DNA of 64,000 nucleotides from Bradyrhizobium sp. 190 (GCF_023073415.1 NZ_JADPJL010000001.1:124001-188000); one strand, 5' to 3'; positions 47,809 through 58,552 are shown, counted from the stretch's first letter. Numbers and translations are program-made. The notes: generated by a model not told the origin, from the sequence alone.

Positions 47809-48254
47809 TCTTGTCTCCGTCCGCCGTTCGATCCGTTACCCGATCGACCCATTCCGGCACTCACACCGGACCTCAAGGTAGATAGAGCAAATTCCGTACC
47901 AGAAAAGACCCTAACTCAATTACGCACCGTGCGAATCACGGTTTCTCGAATCCCCCGCGATCTTAACCCAGCCCACACAGCCAACCATGCTGACACCCGA
48001 CTATCAAGATTTCGCTAATCGGGGTCGGAATGGCTACCCGTGACAATACCGTGATTTGTGGCGTTGGCACGGGGAGAAGTTGACGAAATCGACCGAGCGT
48101 TGCGCAACTGCCACGCAGCAAAACCGGGACGAAAGCGGAACTTTCGACCTATACTAGGGTATAGGCACGCGGCTTTCGGCCATATTTGCCGGCTGAACCA
48201 ACCGTTAAGGTCAACGCAGGGTGTCGCTATCCGTTACCTTACGGGGTTTTCACC
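47809..48254. other. 446-base gap between clpP and clpX, no gene recognised
   Basis: I see no protein frame with family resemblance. It should hold the clpX promoter and the clpP 3' region. No clear hairpin terminator is seen by eye. Confidence 0.4.
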
Positions 48255-48890
48255 TTACGCGATTTTCGTCGGCATCGCCTCTTCGGGGCGCTTGTCGATC
48301 ACCTTGTCGACGATACCGAAGTCGCGAGCCATATCGGCGGTCAGGAATTTGTCGCGCTCGAGCGCGTCCTCGATCGCCTTGTAGGTCTGGCCGGTGTGCT
48401 TCACGTAGATTTCGTTGAGGCGCTTCTTGAGATTCAGGATCTCCTGCGCATGCAGCATGATGTCGGTGGCCTGGCCCTGGAAGCCGCCCGACGGCTGATG
48501 CACCATGATGCGCGAATTGGGCAGCGAGAAGCGCATGTCCTTTGCGCCGGCCGCGAGCAACAGCGAGCCCATCGAGGCCGCCTGCCCGGTGCACAGCGTC
48601 GACACCGGCGGACGGATGAATTGCATCGTGTCGTAGATCGCAAGCCCCGATGTCACCACGCCGCCCGGCGAGTTGATGTACATCGAAATTTCCTTCTTGG
48701 GATTTTCCGCCTCGAGGAACAGGAGCTGCGCGACGGTCAACGTCGACATTCCATCTTCGACCGGACCGGTCACGAAGATGATGCGCTCTTTCAGGAGCCG
48801 CGAAAAAATGTCGTAGGCGCGTTCGCCGCGGTTGGTCTGCTCGACCACCATGGGCACGAGGTTCATGTAGGTTTCAACGGGATCGCGCAT
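48255..48890 (-). CDS. clpP: ATP-dependent Clp protease proteolytic subunit
   Basis: 211 residues. Catalytic Ser in [14 protein letters not shown], His in [15 protein letters not shown], and Asp in the later [10 protein letters not shown] region. The N-terminal loop ([22 protein letters not shown]) is typical. It forms the proteolytic chamber used by ClpX. Order on the minus strand is tig, clpP, clpX, lon, as usual for proteobacteria. A 303-base gap separates it from tig. Confidence 0.98.
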   Translation of the reverse strand: MRDPVETYMNLVPMVVEQTNRGERAYDIFSRLLKERIIFVTGPVEDGMSTLTVAQLLFLEAENPKKEISMYINSPGGVVTSGLAIYDTMQFIRPPVSTLCTGQAASMGSLLLAAGAKDMRFSLPNSRIMVHQPSGGFQGQATDIMLHAQEILNLKKRLNEIYVKHTGQTYKAIEDALERDKFLTADMARDFGIVDKVIDKRPEEAMPTKIA

Positions 48891-49193
48891 TAGTCACCCC
48901 AAGGGTTAGTAGAGGGTTAGGTAGAGAACAGCGGGGGCGAACATCCATCGGCAAGGTAGGCCAATCGCCAGGATTGCCGCGCGCGGACGAACGTCCCGTG
49001 ATGCAGGACTTCAACTCAGTACTCGCACGGGCGAGCCGCTCACAGATATGAGCCAATTTCCCGGCGACAAGACCGGGCCATTGCGAGCCGAACTCGACGA
49101 GTTCAAGCTGATTCGCAGACGATCTCATAGCGACGGATGTCGTCGCCACGCCGCTTTCGCCGTTCATCATTAACGCTGGCCTGACCAGATCGG
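48891..49193. other. 303-base gap between tig and clpP, no gene recognised
   Basis: Only short frames without homology. It probably holds the clpP promoter. No clear sigma32-like sequence or terminator is recognised by eye. Confidence 0.4.
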
Positions 49194-50552
49194 TCAGGCT
49201 GCGCTCTTTTCGTCGTCTTCCTTGAACAGGTCCTCGCGCGAGACCTTCTTCTCGGTCACGTTGGCAAGTTCGAGGATGAAATCGACCACCTTGTCTTCAT
49301 AAATCGGCGCACGAAGCTGGGCCAGCGCATTGGCATTGTTGCGATAGTAGTCCCAGACTTCCTTCTCGCGGCCGGGCATCGAACGCGCCCGCTCGATCAC
49401 CGCGCGGCTGACTTCGTCATCGGTCACGGTGATCTTGTTCTTCTCGCCGATATCCGACAGCACGAGGCCGAGCCGGACGCGGCGGTCGGCGATCTTCTTG
49501 TACTCTTCCTTGGCCGCCTCTTCGGTGGTGTCCTCGTCGGCAAAGGTCTTGCCGCTCGATTCCATCTCGGCCTTGATCGAGTTCCACATCAGGTTGAACT
49601 CTTCCTCGATCAGCGACGGCGGCGCCTCGAATTTGTGGCTGTCGTCGAGACGGTCGAGCAGCGCGCGCTTGACGCGCTGCCGCGTCGCACCGGCAAACTC
49701 GGCAACCAGCCGCTCGCGTGCGGCTTCCTTCAGCTTGTCGAGCGATTCCAGGCCGAGCGTTTTGGCAAACTCGTCGTCGATCTTGGTTTCACCCGGGGCT
49801 TCGATCAGGGTTGCCGTGGTCTCGAACTCGGCCGGTTGGCCGGCGAGCTTCTCGCTCGCATAGTTCTTCGGGAACGACACTTTCAGCGTACGGGTCTCGC
49901 CCGTCCCGATACCGACGAGTTGCTCCTCAAAACCCGGAATGAACTGTCCGGCGCCGATCACGACCGGGATGCCTTCGCCGGTGCCGCCGTCGAACAGTTC
50001 GCCGTTGATGCTACCCTTGAAGCTGATGGTGACGCGATCGCCGGTTTCGGCCTTGGCGCCCTCAGCCTTCGCAGCAAAGGGTCGATTCTGGTCGGCGATG
50101 CGCTTGATGGCCTCATCGACCTCGGCATCAGTGACTTCGACCACCGGCTTCTCCACCGAGAAGGTCTTGAAATCGGCGAGCTGGATCGTCGGCACCACCT
50201 CGATCGCAACCGTGTAGGTCAGGTCGGTCTTGCCGGCGAGCAACTCCTCGACCTCGTTCTGCTCGGTCGGCATGGTGATCTTCGGCTCGGTCGCCAGGCG
50301 GAAACCGCGGTCGGTGAAGATCTGCGTGTTGGTGTCGCGGATGGTCTGGTCGATGGTCTCGGCCATGACAGAGCGGCCATACACCTTCTTCAGATGGCTC
50401 ACCGGCACCTTGCCGGGACGGAAGCCGTTGAGCTTCACCTTGTCCTTGAGGTCGACCAGCTTGGCGTCCGCCTTGGCATCGAGATCCGATGCGGGAACGC
50501 TGACCTTGAACTCGTGCTTCAATCCCTCGGCGAGGGTTTCGGTGACCTGCAT
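49194..50552 (-). CDS. tig: Trigger factor
   Basis: 452 residues. N-terminal ribosome-binding domain with the [17 protein letters not shown] signature (about 43-59), a central FKBP-type peptidyl-prolyl isomerase ([34 protein letters not shown]), and a helical C-terminal chaperone domain. It helps nascent chains fold at the ribosome exit. It is first in the tig-clpP-clpX-lon order and shortly downstream of tRNA-Leu on the same strand. Confidence 0.98.
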   Translation of the reverse strand: MQVTETLAEGLKHEFKVSVPASDLDAKADAKLVDLKDKVKLNGFRPGKVPVSHLKKVYGRSVMAETIDQTIRDTNTQIFTDRGFRLATEPKITMPTEQNEVEELLAGKTDLTYTVAIEVVPTIQLADFKTFSVEKPVVEVTDAEVDEAIKRIADQNRPFAAKAEGAKAETGDRVTISFKGSINGELFDGGTGEGIPVVIGAGQFIPGFEEQLVGIGTGETRTLKVSFPKNYASEKLAGQPAEFETTATLIEAPGETKIDDEFAKTLGLESLDKLKEAARERLVAEFAGATRQRVKRALLDRLDDSHKFEAPPSLIEEEFNLMWNSIKAEMESSGKTFADEDTTEEAAKEEYKKIADRRVRLGLVLSDIGEKNKITVTDDEVSRAVIERARSMPGREKEVWDYYRNNANALAQLRAPIYEDKVVDFILELANVTEKKVSREDLFKEDDEKSAA

Positions 50553-50715
50553 GGTGTCAATCTTCTTCCGCTTGCGCCGGGCCAGACAGGCCCGGCAGTG
50601 TCAAATGTTCGAGGCGTAGCCTTGCAGCCTGCGCCGGTGGTTCGGCTGACCTTGGCTCCCCGACCGGGAAGCAGGCCCTCCAGTATTCGTCATGCAAACG
50701 CTTGGATAGAGCGCT

Positions 50716-50800
50716 TGGTGCGGGCGGAGGGACTCGAACCCCCACAACTTTCGTCACTGGAACCTAAATCCAGCGCGTCTACCAGTTCCGCCACGCCCGC
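50716..50800 (-). tRNA. tRNA-Leu (anticodon TAG)
   Basis: 85 bases including encoded CCA, with the long variable arm typical of Leu. Acceptor GCGGGCG pairs with CGCCCGC, the D arm is TGGCGGAACTGGTAGACGC, the anticodon loop TTTAGGT. Confidence 0.97.
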
Positions 50801-50955
50801 GTGAAAAGCATCCATACCCGGCCGCGATGCCGCGGGCGGCGGGCTTATAACATGAGCCTACACCTCCGCAGCAAAAAAATGGCCTTTTTTGACAGCACCG
50901 GGGCAAGGCGTCACAGCTAGGCCAGGCACAACAAAAAATGGTCCGCATTGGTCCG

Positions 50956-52266
50956 ATGGCAAGCCCCAAAACACTGCTGGATCGACGTGAGCTGATGGCC
51001 GGACTGGGGGTGGCCGCCCTCACCCCGATGTGGCCTATCGCGGGCCGCGCCCAACGCAATCCCTCCTTGGTATGGCAGGCCAGGGCCGACACGGTTGCCT
51101 TGCGCCCGGGAAGCGCAGTCACGCCGGTCTGGTCGTTGCACGGGCCTGAAATCACCTTCAAGCGTGGCGAGACCGTCGATTTCGCTTTTGGCAACGAGTT
51201 GCCCGTGCCCGCCGCTCTCAACTGGCGGGGAATCGATGGCGTTTTGGCAATCGAACCGCTGATGGGCCGCCCCCCAATCGCAGCCGGCGGCAAGGAAACT
51301 GTGCAACTGCCGCTGCGCCACGCCGGGACCTTCCTTTGCGAATCCGGGCTGCTTGGCGATGGCCAGGCCCAACCTTCACGGCCCCAGCACTTGATCGTCC
51401 GGGAGACCGAACCCGTCGCGACGGACCGCGAGCAGGTTCTTCTGATCGAGGACTGGCGGGTCAGGCCCGACGGAACCGCTCTGGCGCCGGGGATCGATCC
51501 CAAGGACACCGTGCCCGTCCTTACGATTAACGGCCGGACCTCGCTCGATCTCTCAGCCCGGACCAACGAACGGGTCAGGCTCCGTATCATCAGTGGCTGC
51601 CAACGCTCTGTTATTGCTATCAAACTGGAGGGGCTCGAGGTCCGCGTGATGGCCATCGACAGCCAGCCATCCGAGCCGTTCCAAGCCCGCAACGGTGCGC
51701 TCGTGCTGACGCCGGGTGGCCGGGTCGATGCCTTCATCGACATCACAATGCCGGCAGGCACTTCCACTCCGATCCTCCTGCACGACGGCAAGGAGGCCCG
51801 CCCGGTCGGCAGGATCGTCGTCTCGGGCGAGCCGCCGATCCGCCCCGCCCCGCTGCCGCCGGCGCCGCCACTGCCCTCCAACGGCCTCCCCGAACGGCTC
51901 GACCTCAAGAACGCCACTCGGGTCGAACTGCCGCTTGGCGGACCATCGGGCGACTGGGCGATACCAGCCAAATTCGTCGCCACCGCCCCGCCCGCCTTTC
52001 GCGCCAAGAAAGACCGCACCGTCGTGTTGGCGCTGACCAACCACGCCGCCATCGCGACCGTATTCCACCTGCACGGCCACCATTTCCGGCTGCTGGACCG
52101 GCTCGACGATGGCTGGAAGCCATTCTGGCTGGATACGCTGGCGATCGAGCCCGGCCAAACCCAGCGCATCGCCTTTCGCGCTGAACATTCCGGCCGCTAC
52201 CTGATCGAATCCGTCGCAACCGACTGGGCGGCGCCGCGGCTGGTGCGGTGGTACGCTGTCGAGTGA
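50956..52266 (+). CDS. Multicopper-oxidase-like (cupredoxin) Tat-exported protein lacking most copper ligands
   Basis: Start taken at ATG 50956 (MASPKTLLDRRELMAGLGV); ATG 50938 is an alternative; about 436 residues. It has a Tat signal (RRELMAG) and three cupredoxin-like domains. The usual N-terminal HWHG and HSH ligand motifs are replaced (ALNWRGIDG, FLCESG), and the C-terminal HCH-type motif is replaced (LIESVATDWAAP). Only VFHLHGHHFRLLD keeps His. It may therefore bind little or no copper, as the FtsP/SufI group does, and act structurally. It lies 10 bp upstream of the enolase-superfamily gene, with which it is probably cotranscribed. Confidence 0.8.
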   Translation: MASPKTLLDRRELMAGLGVAALTPMWPIAGRAQRNPSLVWQARADTVALRPGSAVTPVWSLHGPEITFKRGETVDFAFGNELPVPAALNWRGIDGVLAIEPLMGRPPIAAGGKETVQLPLRHAGTFLCESGLLGDGQAQPSRPQHLIVRETEPVATDREQVLLIEDWRVRPDGTALAPGIDPKDTVPVLTINGRTSLDLSARTNERVRLRIISGCQRSVIAIKLEGLEVRVMAIDSQPSEPFQARNGALVLTPGGRVDAFIDITMPAGTSTPILLHDGKEARPVGRIVVSGEPPIRPAPLPPAPPLPSNGLPERLDLKNATRVELPLGGPSGDWAIPAKFVATAPPAFRAKKDRTVVLALTNHAAIATVFHLHGHHFRLLDRLDDGWKPFWLDTLAIEPGQTQRIAFRAEHSGRYLIESVATDWAAPRLVRWYAVE

Positions 52267-52276
52267 GGAGCACACC

Positions 52277-53362
52277 ATGAGCAAACCGGTTCCTGCCATC
52301 CGCAGCGTCAAGGCGCGCGGTCTCGTCGTGCCGCTCAAGCGCCCCGTGAAGAACGCCTTTGGCGTGATCGATGTCGGGCCGCTGGTCCTGATCGATGTCG
52401 AGACCGATCAGGGCGTTACTGGTCACTCCTACATTTTCGCCTACAGCAAGCTGACGCTGAAGCCGCTGGTCCACCTGGTCGAGGAGATCGGACGCGAGCT
52501 CACCGGCAAGCCGATCGCGCCCTACGACCTGATGGCGGCGATGGACGCCAAATTCCGCCTGCTCGGCTGGCAGGGCCTCGTCGGCATGGCGGTATCAGGC
52601 CTCGACATGGCCTATTGGGATGCGCTCGGCCAGATCGCCGATCGGCCAGTGGCCGAACTGCTCGGCGGCTCAGCGCGCCCGATCAAGGCGTATGACAGCT
52701 ATGGCGTGGTCGATCCCGTAGCCGACGAAAGAGCGCTGCGCCGCTCGCTCGAGCAGGGGTTTCGCGGCATCAAGATCAAGGGCGGCGACGGCGACGCTGC
52801 CAACGACGAGCGCGTGGTCAAGGCCGTGCGCGCCCTCGTCGGTCCCGACATTGCGCTGATGATCGACTTCAACCAGTCGCTCGATCCCGCGGAAGCTGTG
52901 CGCCGTATCGCCCGCCTCGCGCCTTACGATCTGCACTGGATCGAAGAACCCGTGCCGCAGGAAAATCTGTCAGGACACGCAAAAGTGCGCGAAACCTCAC
53001 CGACGCCGATTCAAGCCGGCGAAAACTGGTGGTTCCCGCGCGGCTTTGCGGAAGCGATCGAAGCCGGCGCCAGCGATTTCATCATGCCCGATCTGATGAA
53101 ATGCGGCGGCGTCACCGGCTGGCTGCAGGTCGCAGCCCAGGCCGAAGCCGCCAATATTCCGATGTCGAGCCACCTGTTCGCCGAAGCCAGCGCCCACATG
53201 CTGGCCGTGACGCCGACCGCGCACTGGCTGGAATTCCTCGACTTCGCCAGCGTGATCCTCGCCCACCCGGCCGAGATCGTGGATGGCACGGTGACGGCAC
53301 GAGGGCCTGGGCTCGGGCTGGAATGGAATGAGACGGCGGTAGCGAAGTATCAGGTGACGTAA
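52277..53362 (+). CDS. Enolase-superfamily enzyme, mandelate-racemase-like
   Basis: 361 residues; GTGAGGAGCACACC precedes the start. Catalytic pattern: KxK in GIKIKGGDGD (about 162-171), metal ligands in LMIDFNQS, HWIEEPVPQE and IQAGENWW, and a His in MSSHLFAEASAHML as in the mandelate racemase subgroup, with a final HWLEF Glu. Such enzymes abstract a proton next to a carboxylate; the substrate is an acid that I cannot name. Its neighbour is the exported cupredoxin-like protein. Intact and complete. Confidence 0.88.
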   Translation: MSKPVPAIRSVKARGLVVPLKRPVKNAFGVIDVGPLVLIDVETDQGVTGHSYIFAYSKLTLKPLVHLVEEIGRELTGKPIAPYDLMAAMDAKFRLLGWQGLVGMAVSGLDMAYWDALGQIADRPVAELLGGSARPIKAYDSYGVVDPVADERALRRSLEQGFRGIKIKGGDGDAANDERVVKAVRALVGPDIALMIDFNQSLDPAEAVRRIARLAPYDLHWIEEPVPQENLSGHAKVRETSPTPIQAGENWWFPRGFAEAIEAGASDFIMPDLMKCGGVTGWLQVAAQAEAANIPMSSHLFAEASAHMLAVTPTAHWLEFLDFASVILAHPAEIVDGTVTARGPGLGLEWNETAVAKYQVT

Positions 53363-53443
53363 CCGAAGCGATACCCATCAACTCCTGCAACCCGCGAAGA
53401 CGATGGTATCGCTACGCTCAACCATCCTACCGCTCCGTCTCTT

Positions 53444-53534
53444 GTCCCGGACGCGGTGCAGCGTGAAACGCTGCTCCGCAGAGCCGGGACCCGCCAATGC
53501 ACGGCGCGCGTTGTGGACCCCGGATCAGCAGCGA
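53444..53534. repeat. Intergenic repeat, family A copy 2
   Basis: Begins GTCCCGGACGCGGTGCAGCG and includes CTGCTCCGCAGAGCCGGGACCC, matching 8441-8597 but shorter. It directly abuts the nnr stop codon. The rest of the 53363-53534 gap holds nothing recognisable. Confidence 0.75.
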
Positions 53535-55034
53535 CTAATACTCGATCCCGAACTCGTCATAGAGCCGCCTGAACACGGCAGGCAGCACTTCCGGCAAATC
53601 CTCCGCGATCAGCCCCGGCCCCGCTTCACGCGCGGCTTCGCCGTGCATCCACACGCCGGTGCAGGCGGCCTCGAACGCCGGGACGCCTTGCGCCAGCATC
53701 CCGGCGATCATTCCGGCCAGCACGTCGCCGGCGCCGGCGGTGGCGAGCCAGGGCGGCGCGTTGGAAGCGATACTGGCGCGTCCATCCGGGGATGCCACCA
53801 CCGTGTCCGGTCCCTTCAGCAGCACCACCGCGCCGCAGCGTTCGGCAGCGTCGCGCACCCGCTCCAGCTTGGAGCGGCCGGGATGCTTGTTGCTGATATC
53901 GCTGAACAGGCGCGGAAACTCGCCCTCATGCGGGGTCAGGACGACCTGTCCGTCCGCGGCAGCCTTGATCTGTTCAAACAACCGCTCCGGCGCTTCGGCA
54001 AAACTCGTCAGTGCGTCGGCGTCGAGCACGAGGCCGCGTTTCGCCGACAGCGCCGTGTGGACGAGATCGCGCGTCCGGGCGCTGACGCCCGCGCCCGGCC
54101 CGAGCACAATGGAATTGAGCCGCTTGTCGTCGAGCAGTTCGGCAAACTGGATCACGTTGTCGACGGCGCGCACCATGACCGCCGTCAGCGCCGCGGCGTT
54201 GACCGCGAGCGCGTCGCGCGGCGAAGCCACGGTCACCAGCCCGGCGCCCGCCCGTAACGCCCCGCGCGCCGCGAGTCGCGCCGCCCCGGTCGACGCCAGT
54301 TCGCCCGACAGCACGACGGCGTGGCCGCGGGCATATTTGTGGCCGTCGATGTCAGGCACCGGGAAGGAACGTTGCCAGCTCTGCGGAACGTTCTCCGATG
54401 TCTGCGGCCGGATCTCCTCGAGCACGCGCGGATCGATGCCGATATCGGCGACGCGGACATGGCCGCAGTGCTTGCGCCCCGGCATCAACAGATGCGCCGG
54501 CTTGCGGCGGAAGAACGTCACGGTCTCTACCGCGTTGATCGCAGCGCCCATCACGGCGCTCGACGTGCCGCTGATCCCGCTCGGCAGATCGACGGCGAGC
54601 ACCGGCGCGCCGTTGGCATTGACCGCCTCGATCATCTCGAGCGGATCGCCCTTGACGGGACGATTGAGCCCGGCGCCGAACAGCGCATCGATGATCAGGG
54701 CCGGCTTGCCGATCGCCTGCGGGTTGAACGGCAGCACCGGGTACTTCCAGCCGCGTGCGGCGAGCGCAGCATCACCTTGCAGGCTGTCGCGTTCGCACAG
54801 CAGGATGACGGAAACCTCCCGGCCGCGCGCCGCCAGCTCGGCCGCTGCCACAAAACCGTCGCCGCCATTGTTGCCGCGGCCGGCGACCACCATGATCGGC
54901 CCTTCCTCGACGAGATCCATTGCGGCTTCGGCCACGGCCTGCCCTGCGCTCATCATCAGCGCGAAGCCGGGCGTGCCGGCGGCGATCGTCAGCCGATCGG
55001 CACGCTCCATCTCAGTCGTGGTCAAAACGTCCAT
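53535..55034 (-). CDS. nnr: Bifunctional NAD(P)H-hydrate epimerase/dehydratase
   Basis: Start at ATG 55034 (MDVLTTTEMERADRLTIAA), 499 residues, the usual fused size. The N-terminal epimerase domain (about 1-215) has VVAGRGNNGGDGFVAA; the C-terminal dehydratase domain (about 230-495) has a ribokinase-like fold with VLDADALTSF, PHEGEFPRLF and the ATP-site ATAGAGDVLAGMIAG. It repairs NADHX and NADPHX. Convergent with the enolase-superfamily gene; a repeat lies between. Confidence 0.95.
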   Translation of the reverse strand: MDVLTTTEMERADRLTIAAGTPGFALMMSAGQAVAEAAMDLVEEGPIMVVAGRGNNGGDGFVAAAELAARGREVSVILLCERDSLQGDAALAARGWKYPVLPFNPQAIGKPALIIDALFGAGLNRPVKGDPLEMIEAVNANGAPVLAVDLPSGISGTSSAVMGAAINAVETVTFFRRKPAHLLMPGRKHCGHVRVADIGIDPRVLEEIRPQTSENVPQSWQRSFPVPDIDGHKYARGHAVVLSGELASTGAARLAARGALRAGAGLVTVASPRDALAVNAAALTAVMVRAVDNVIQFAELLDDKRLNSIVLGPGAGVSARTRDLVHTALSAKRGLVLDADALTSFAEAPERLFEQIKAAADGQVVLTPHEGEFPRLFSDISNKHPGRSKLERVRDAAERCGAVVLLKGPDTVVASPDGRASIASNAPPWLATAGAGDVLAGMIAGMLAQGVPAFEAACTGVWMHGEAAREAGPGLIAEDLPEVLPAVFRRLYDEFGIEY

Positions 55035-55152
55035 GCCGAATCCTCGATCCGTCAGCCTTTTCTGCAGGCATATCGCCGTCGCACCCCGTGCCCGCCTCGC
55101 CTCTCCTGCACAATAATTGATCGATTTGCCTATTTTGTAATCTTCTCTATCA

Positions 55153-55168
55153 TGCACCCTACGGCGCA
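55153..55168. promoter_or_regulatory. glnB: Candidate NtrC-binding site upstream of glnB
   Basis: TGCACCCTACGGCGCA, an imperfect inverted repeat close to the NtrC pattern (GCAC/GTGC core arms), about 62 bp upstream of the sigma54-type -24 box. Confidence 0.6.
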
Positions 55169-55229
55169 ACCTCTTCCACCTGCCTGTTAAAAGTCTGATA
55201 ACGTTCCAAAATCAGGCGCATTAACAACT

Positions 55230-55245
55230 TGGCATAGACCCTGCT
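55230..55245 (+). promoter_or_regulatory. glnB: Sigma54-type promoter for glnB
   Basis: TGGCATAGACCCTGCT, matching the -24/-12 pattern TGGCAC-N5-TTGCW with the invariant GG and GC at the right spacing. It lies about 155 bp before the glnB start; with the NtrC-like site it suggests induction under nitrogen limitation. Confidence 0.75.
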
Positions 55246-55279
55246 TTTGAGGAAGCCGGTTGGAGAACCGAGCTCATGA

Positions 55280-55738
<459 letters not shown>

Positions 55739-55885
55739 GCCGGGTGGTATCCGAATTTTGCGACTGAAAAACAACAAAAGGGCTGCCTCCTCGGCCTGAT
55801 TTCGTTCGCGATACCTCAACAGATCGTTTGCGAAGCTGTCGCTCGAATCCTGGAAACCGACCCGTAGTAGCCAAAAGGGGTATTC

Positions 55886-57295
55886 ATGAAGACCGCCAAA
55901 GACGTCCTGAAATCGATCAAGGACAACGACGTAAAATACGTCGACCTGCGCTTCACCGATCCGCGCGGCAAGTGGCAGCACGTGACCTTCGACGTCAGCA
56001 TGATCGAAGAGGACACCTTTGCCGAAGGCCAGATGTTCGACGGCTCCTCGATCGCCGGCTGGAAGGCGATCAATGAATCCGACATGTGCCTGATGCCCGA
56101 CCCGGTCACCGCGACGATCGACCCGTTCTTCGCCGAGACCACCATGGTCATCGTCTGCGACGTGCTGGAGCCGACCACCGGCGAGCCCTACAACCGCGAC
56201 CCCCGCGGCATCGCCAAGAAGGCAGAGGCGATGGTGAAATCGTCGGGCGTCGGCGACACCATATTCTTCGGACCGGAAGCCGAATTCTTCGTGTTCGACG
56301 ACGTGCGCTACCAGACCACCCCTTACAACACCGGTTTCAAGCTGGACTCCTCGGAACTGCCGATCAATTCGGACACCGAGTATGAGGGCGGCAATCTCGG
56401 CCACCGCATCCGCACCAAGGCCGGCTACTTCCCCGTGCCGCCGCAGGACTCCGTGCAGGACATGCGCTCGGAAATGCTCGGCGCCATGGCCAAGATGGGC
56501 GTCAAGGTCGAGAAGCACCACCACGAAGTCGCTTCCGCCCAGCACGAGCTCGGCATGAAGTTCGACACCATGACGCTGATGGCCGACCAGATGCAGATCT
56601 ACAAATACTGCATCCACCAGGTCGCCCACATCTACGGCAAGACCGCCACCTTCATGCCGAAGCCGGTCTACGGCGACAACGGTTCGGGCATGCACTGCCA
56701 CCAGTCGATCTGGAAGGACGGCAAGCCGGTGTTTGCCGGCAACAAATACGCCGACCTCTCCGAGACCTGCCTCCACTACATCGGCGGCATCATCAAGCAC
56801 GCGAAAGCGATCAACGCCTTCACCAACCCGTCGACCAACTCCTACAAGCGCCTGGTCCCGGGTTATGAAGCGCCCGTGCTGCTCGCCTACTCCGCGCGCA
56901 ACCGCTCGGCCTCCTGCCGCATTCCCTACACGGCAAACCCGAAGGCCAAGCGCGTCGAAGTCCGCTTCCCCGACCCGATGGCCAATCCCTATCTCGGTTT
57001 CGCCGCGATGCTGATGGCCGGCCTCGACGGCATCAAGAACAAGATCGATCCGGGTCCTGCGATGGACAAGGACCTCTACGATCTGCCGAAGGAAGAGCTG
57101 AAGCAGATCCCGACCGTGTGCGGCAGCTTGCGCGAGGCGCTGGAAAATCTCGACAACGACCGCGCCTTCCTCAAGAACGGCGGCGTGTTCGACGACGACT
57201 TCATCGACAGCTTCATCGAGCTCAAGATGACCGAAGTCGAGCGCTTCGAGATGACCCCGCATCCGGTCGAGTTCGATATGTACTATTCGCAGTGA
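55886..57295 (+). CDS. glnA: Glutamine synthetase, type I
   Basis: 469 residues, normal for GSI. Start ATG 55886, with AAGGGGTATTC before it. Motifs: the beta-grasp [15 protein letters not shown] site and metal ligands [22 protein letters not shown], the [10 protein letters not shown] region, and the adenylylation Tyr in [12 protein letters not shown] (about 397). It makes glutamine from glutamate and ammonia in the cytoplasm. It is complete, but its last ~50 codons and terminator occur again at 58159-58384. Confidence 0.98.
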   Translation: MKTAKDVLKSIKDNDVKYVDLRFTDPRGKWQHVTFDVSMIEEDTFAEGQMFDGSSIAGWKAINESDMCLMPDPVTATIDPFFAETTMVIVCDVLEPTTGEPYNRDPRGIAKKAEAMVKSSGVGDTIFFGPEAEFFVFDDVRYQTTPYNTGFKLDSSELPINSDTEYEGGNLGHRIRTKAGYFPVPPQDSVQDMRSEMLGAMAKMGVKVEKHHHEVASAQHELGMKFDTMTLMADQMQIYKYCIHQVAHIYGKTATFMPKPVYGDNGSGMHCHQSIWKDGKPVFAGNKYADLSETCLHYIGGIIKHAKAINAFTNPSTNSYKRLVPGYEAPVLLAYSARNRSASCRIPYTANPKAKRVEVRFPDPMANPYLGFAAMLMAGLDGIKNKIDPGPAMDKDLYDLPKEELKQIPTVCGSLREALENLDNDRAFLKNGGVFDDDFIDSFIELKMTEVERFEMTPHPVEFDMYYSQ

Positions 57296-57341
57296 TCCTG
57301 CGCGGCGTTCGCGCCGCCCGTATCACTGTCCAACGTGCGAA

Positions 57342-57372
57342 AGGCGCTCCTTGCGGGGCGTCTTTTGTTTTT
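57342..57372 (+). terminator. glnA: Terminator of glnA
   Basis: AGGCGCTCC and GGGGCGTCT arms (imperfect) with TTGC loop and T-rich tail TTTTGTTTTT. The whole block recurs at 58354-58384. Confidence 0.75.
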
Positions 57373-57604
57373 GCGAAGGAAAGTCAGGCGTTTCGGCCGC
57401 CTGGTTCGTGTACTCATACGGCCGAATGCCGCCGCGAATTCCGCTCATACGGCCCGCAAGCGATCGATGGACCATGCTTCCACGGCCTGCCGCCGACCAG
57501 CACATCCCTGATTTACCGCCTGTAAGCCCGGAACGAGACCTGGAACAGGAACATCGCAGTGTCGCTGCGCGTTGAGGAGGGTCCAGCAGAAGGGAGGGAC
57601 GTCC
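57373..57604. other. Gap between the glnA terminator and the DUF992 gene
   Basis: No gene is recognised. CTCATACGGCC occurs twice (about 57413 and 57446). It should hold the promoter of the following gene and begins the inserted segment. Confidence 0.35.
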
Positions 57605-58135
57605 ATGAACAAAGCAACCTTGAATAGAACAACCTTGAATAGTCTCGCAACCACATGCGTCGCCCTGGCACTCGCCCTCGCCATGGCTCCGGCCACGGCT
57701 CAGGACGCCGGGCGAACGAGGGTCGGCACACTCACCTGCAACATATCGCCCGGTGTCGGCCTCGTTGTCGGGGGGCAGCGGCAACTGGGCTGCATCTATG
57801 CGTCCGCGAGAGGCAGGGCGCGCGAGGCTTACGAGGGCACCGTCAGCACGCTTGGTCTCGACATCGGTGCCACGACCGGCGGCCAGCTGGCCTGGGCGGT
57901 CTTCGCGCCTGCAACGCTGCCCCGGGGGGCATTGGCGGGAACCCATACGGGTGCGACCGCCGGCGGCACAGTCGGCGCCGGAGCGAGTGCCAACGTCCTG
58001 GTTGGAGGCCCGGACCGCAGGATCATCATGCAGCCGGCATCCGTTCAAGGGCAGACGGGCGTAAATATTGCAGCAGGCGTATCCACAATGGAGCTGCGGC
58101 CGGCCGCTGCGCCCGCACGTCGTATGGCCCAGTGA
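57605..58135 (+). CDS. DUF992-family exported protein
   Basis: Start at ATG 57605 with GGGAGGGAC before it, 176 residues. Signal peptide ([19 protein letters not shown]). The mature start [20 protein letters not shown] with a later GCIYAS is the DUF992 hallmark; the two Cys probably form a disulfide. Such periplasmic proteins are common in Rhizobiales; function unknown. It lies between glnA and a second copy of the glnA 3' end, so it looks like cargo inserted there. Confidence 0.88.
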   Translation: MNKATLNRTTLNSLATTCVALALALAMAPATAQDAGRTRVGTLTCNISPGVGLVVGGQRQLGCIYASARGRAREAYEGTVSTLGLDIGATTGGQLAWAVFAPATLPRGALAGTHTGATAGGTVGAGASANVLVGGPDRRIIMQPASVQGQTGVNIAAGVSTMELRPAAAPARRMAQ

Positions 58136-58158
58136 CGACATCATCGCTGGTGAACTAG

Positions 58159-58301
58159 TGGAAAATCTCGACAAGGATCGTGCGTTCCTCAAGCACGGCG
58201 GCGTGTTCGACGACGACTTCATCGAGCTGAAGATGACCGAAGTCGAGCGCTTCGAAATGACCCCCCACCCGGTCGAGTTCGACATGTACTATTCGCAGTG
58301 A
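58159..58301 (+). pseudogene. Second copy of the glnA 3' end
   Basis: Encodes [20 protein letters not shown] then [14 protein letters not shown] and on to the MYYSQ stop of glnA. A 12-base deletion removes the DSFI codons. Differences from glnA are mostly at third positions, so it seems to derive from a glnA that was under selection, not from a recent copy decaying freely. It lacks an N-terminus. Confidence 0.85.
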
Positions 58302-58353
58302 TCCCGAGCGGCGTTCGCGCTCGCGCCGCCCTTATCACTGTCCAACATGCGAA

Positions 58354-58384
58354 AGGCGCTCCTTGCGGGGCGCCTTTTGTTTTT
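58354..58384 (+). terminator. Copy of the glnA terminator
   Basis: AGGCGCTCC/GGGGCGCCT arms with the same TTGC loop and TTTTGTTTTT tail; pairing is better than in the copy at 57342. Confidence 0.8.
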
Positions 58385-58552
58385 GTGGCGGTCACTTCCG
58401 CCCATGCCATCAATCGGGGCTTCCGCATGATCTTGCGGTTCCAAATTCCCAATGAAGTCAAAACTTCTCCTAAATTGTGGCGGTGATTGACGCTTTTAGA
58501 CCTCGCTGGCGGGCTACTGGTGGAGAAGAACAGCAAGAGGCGGCATCACCAA

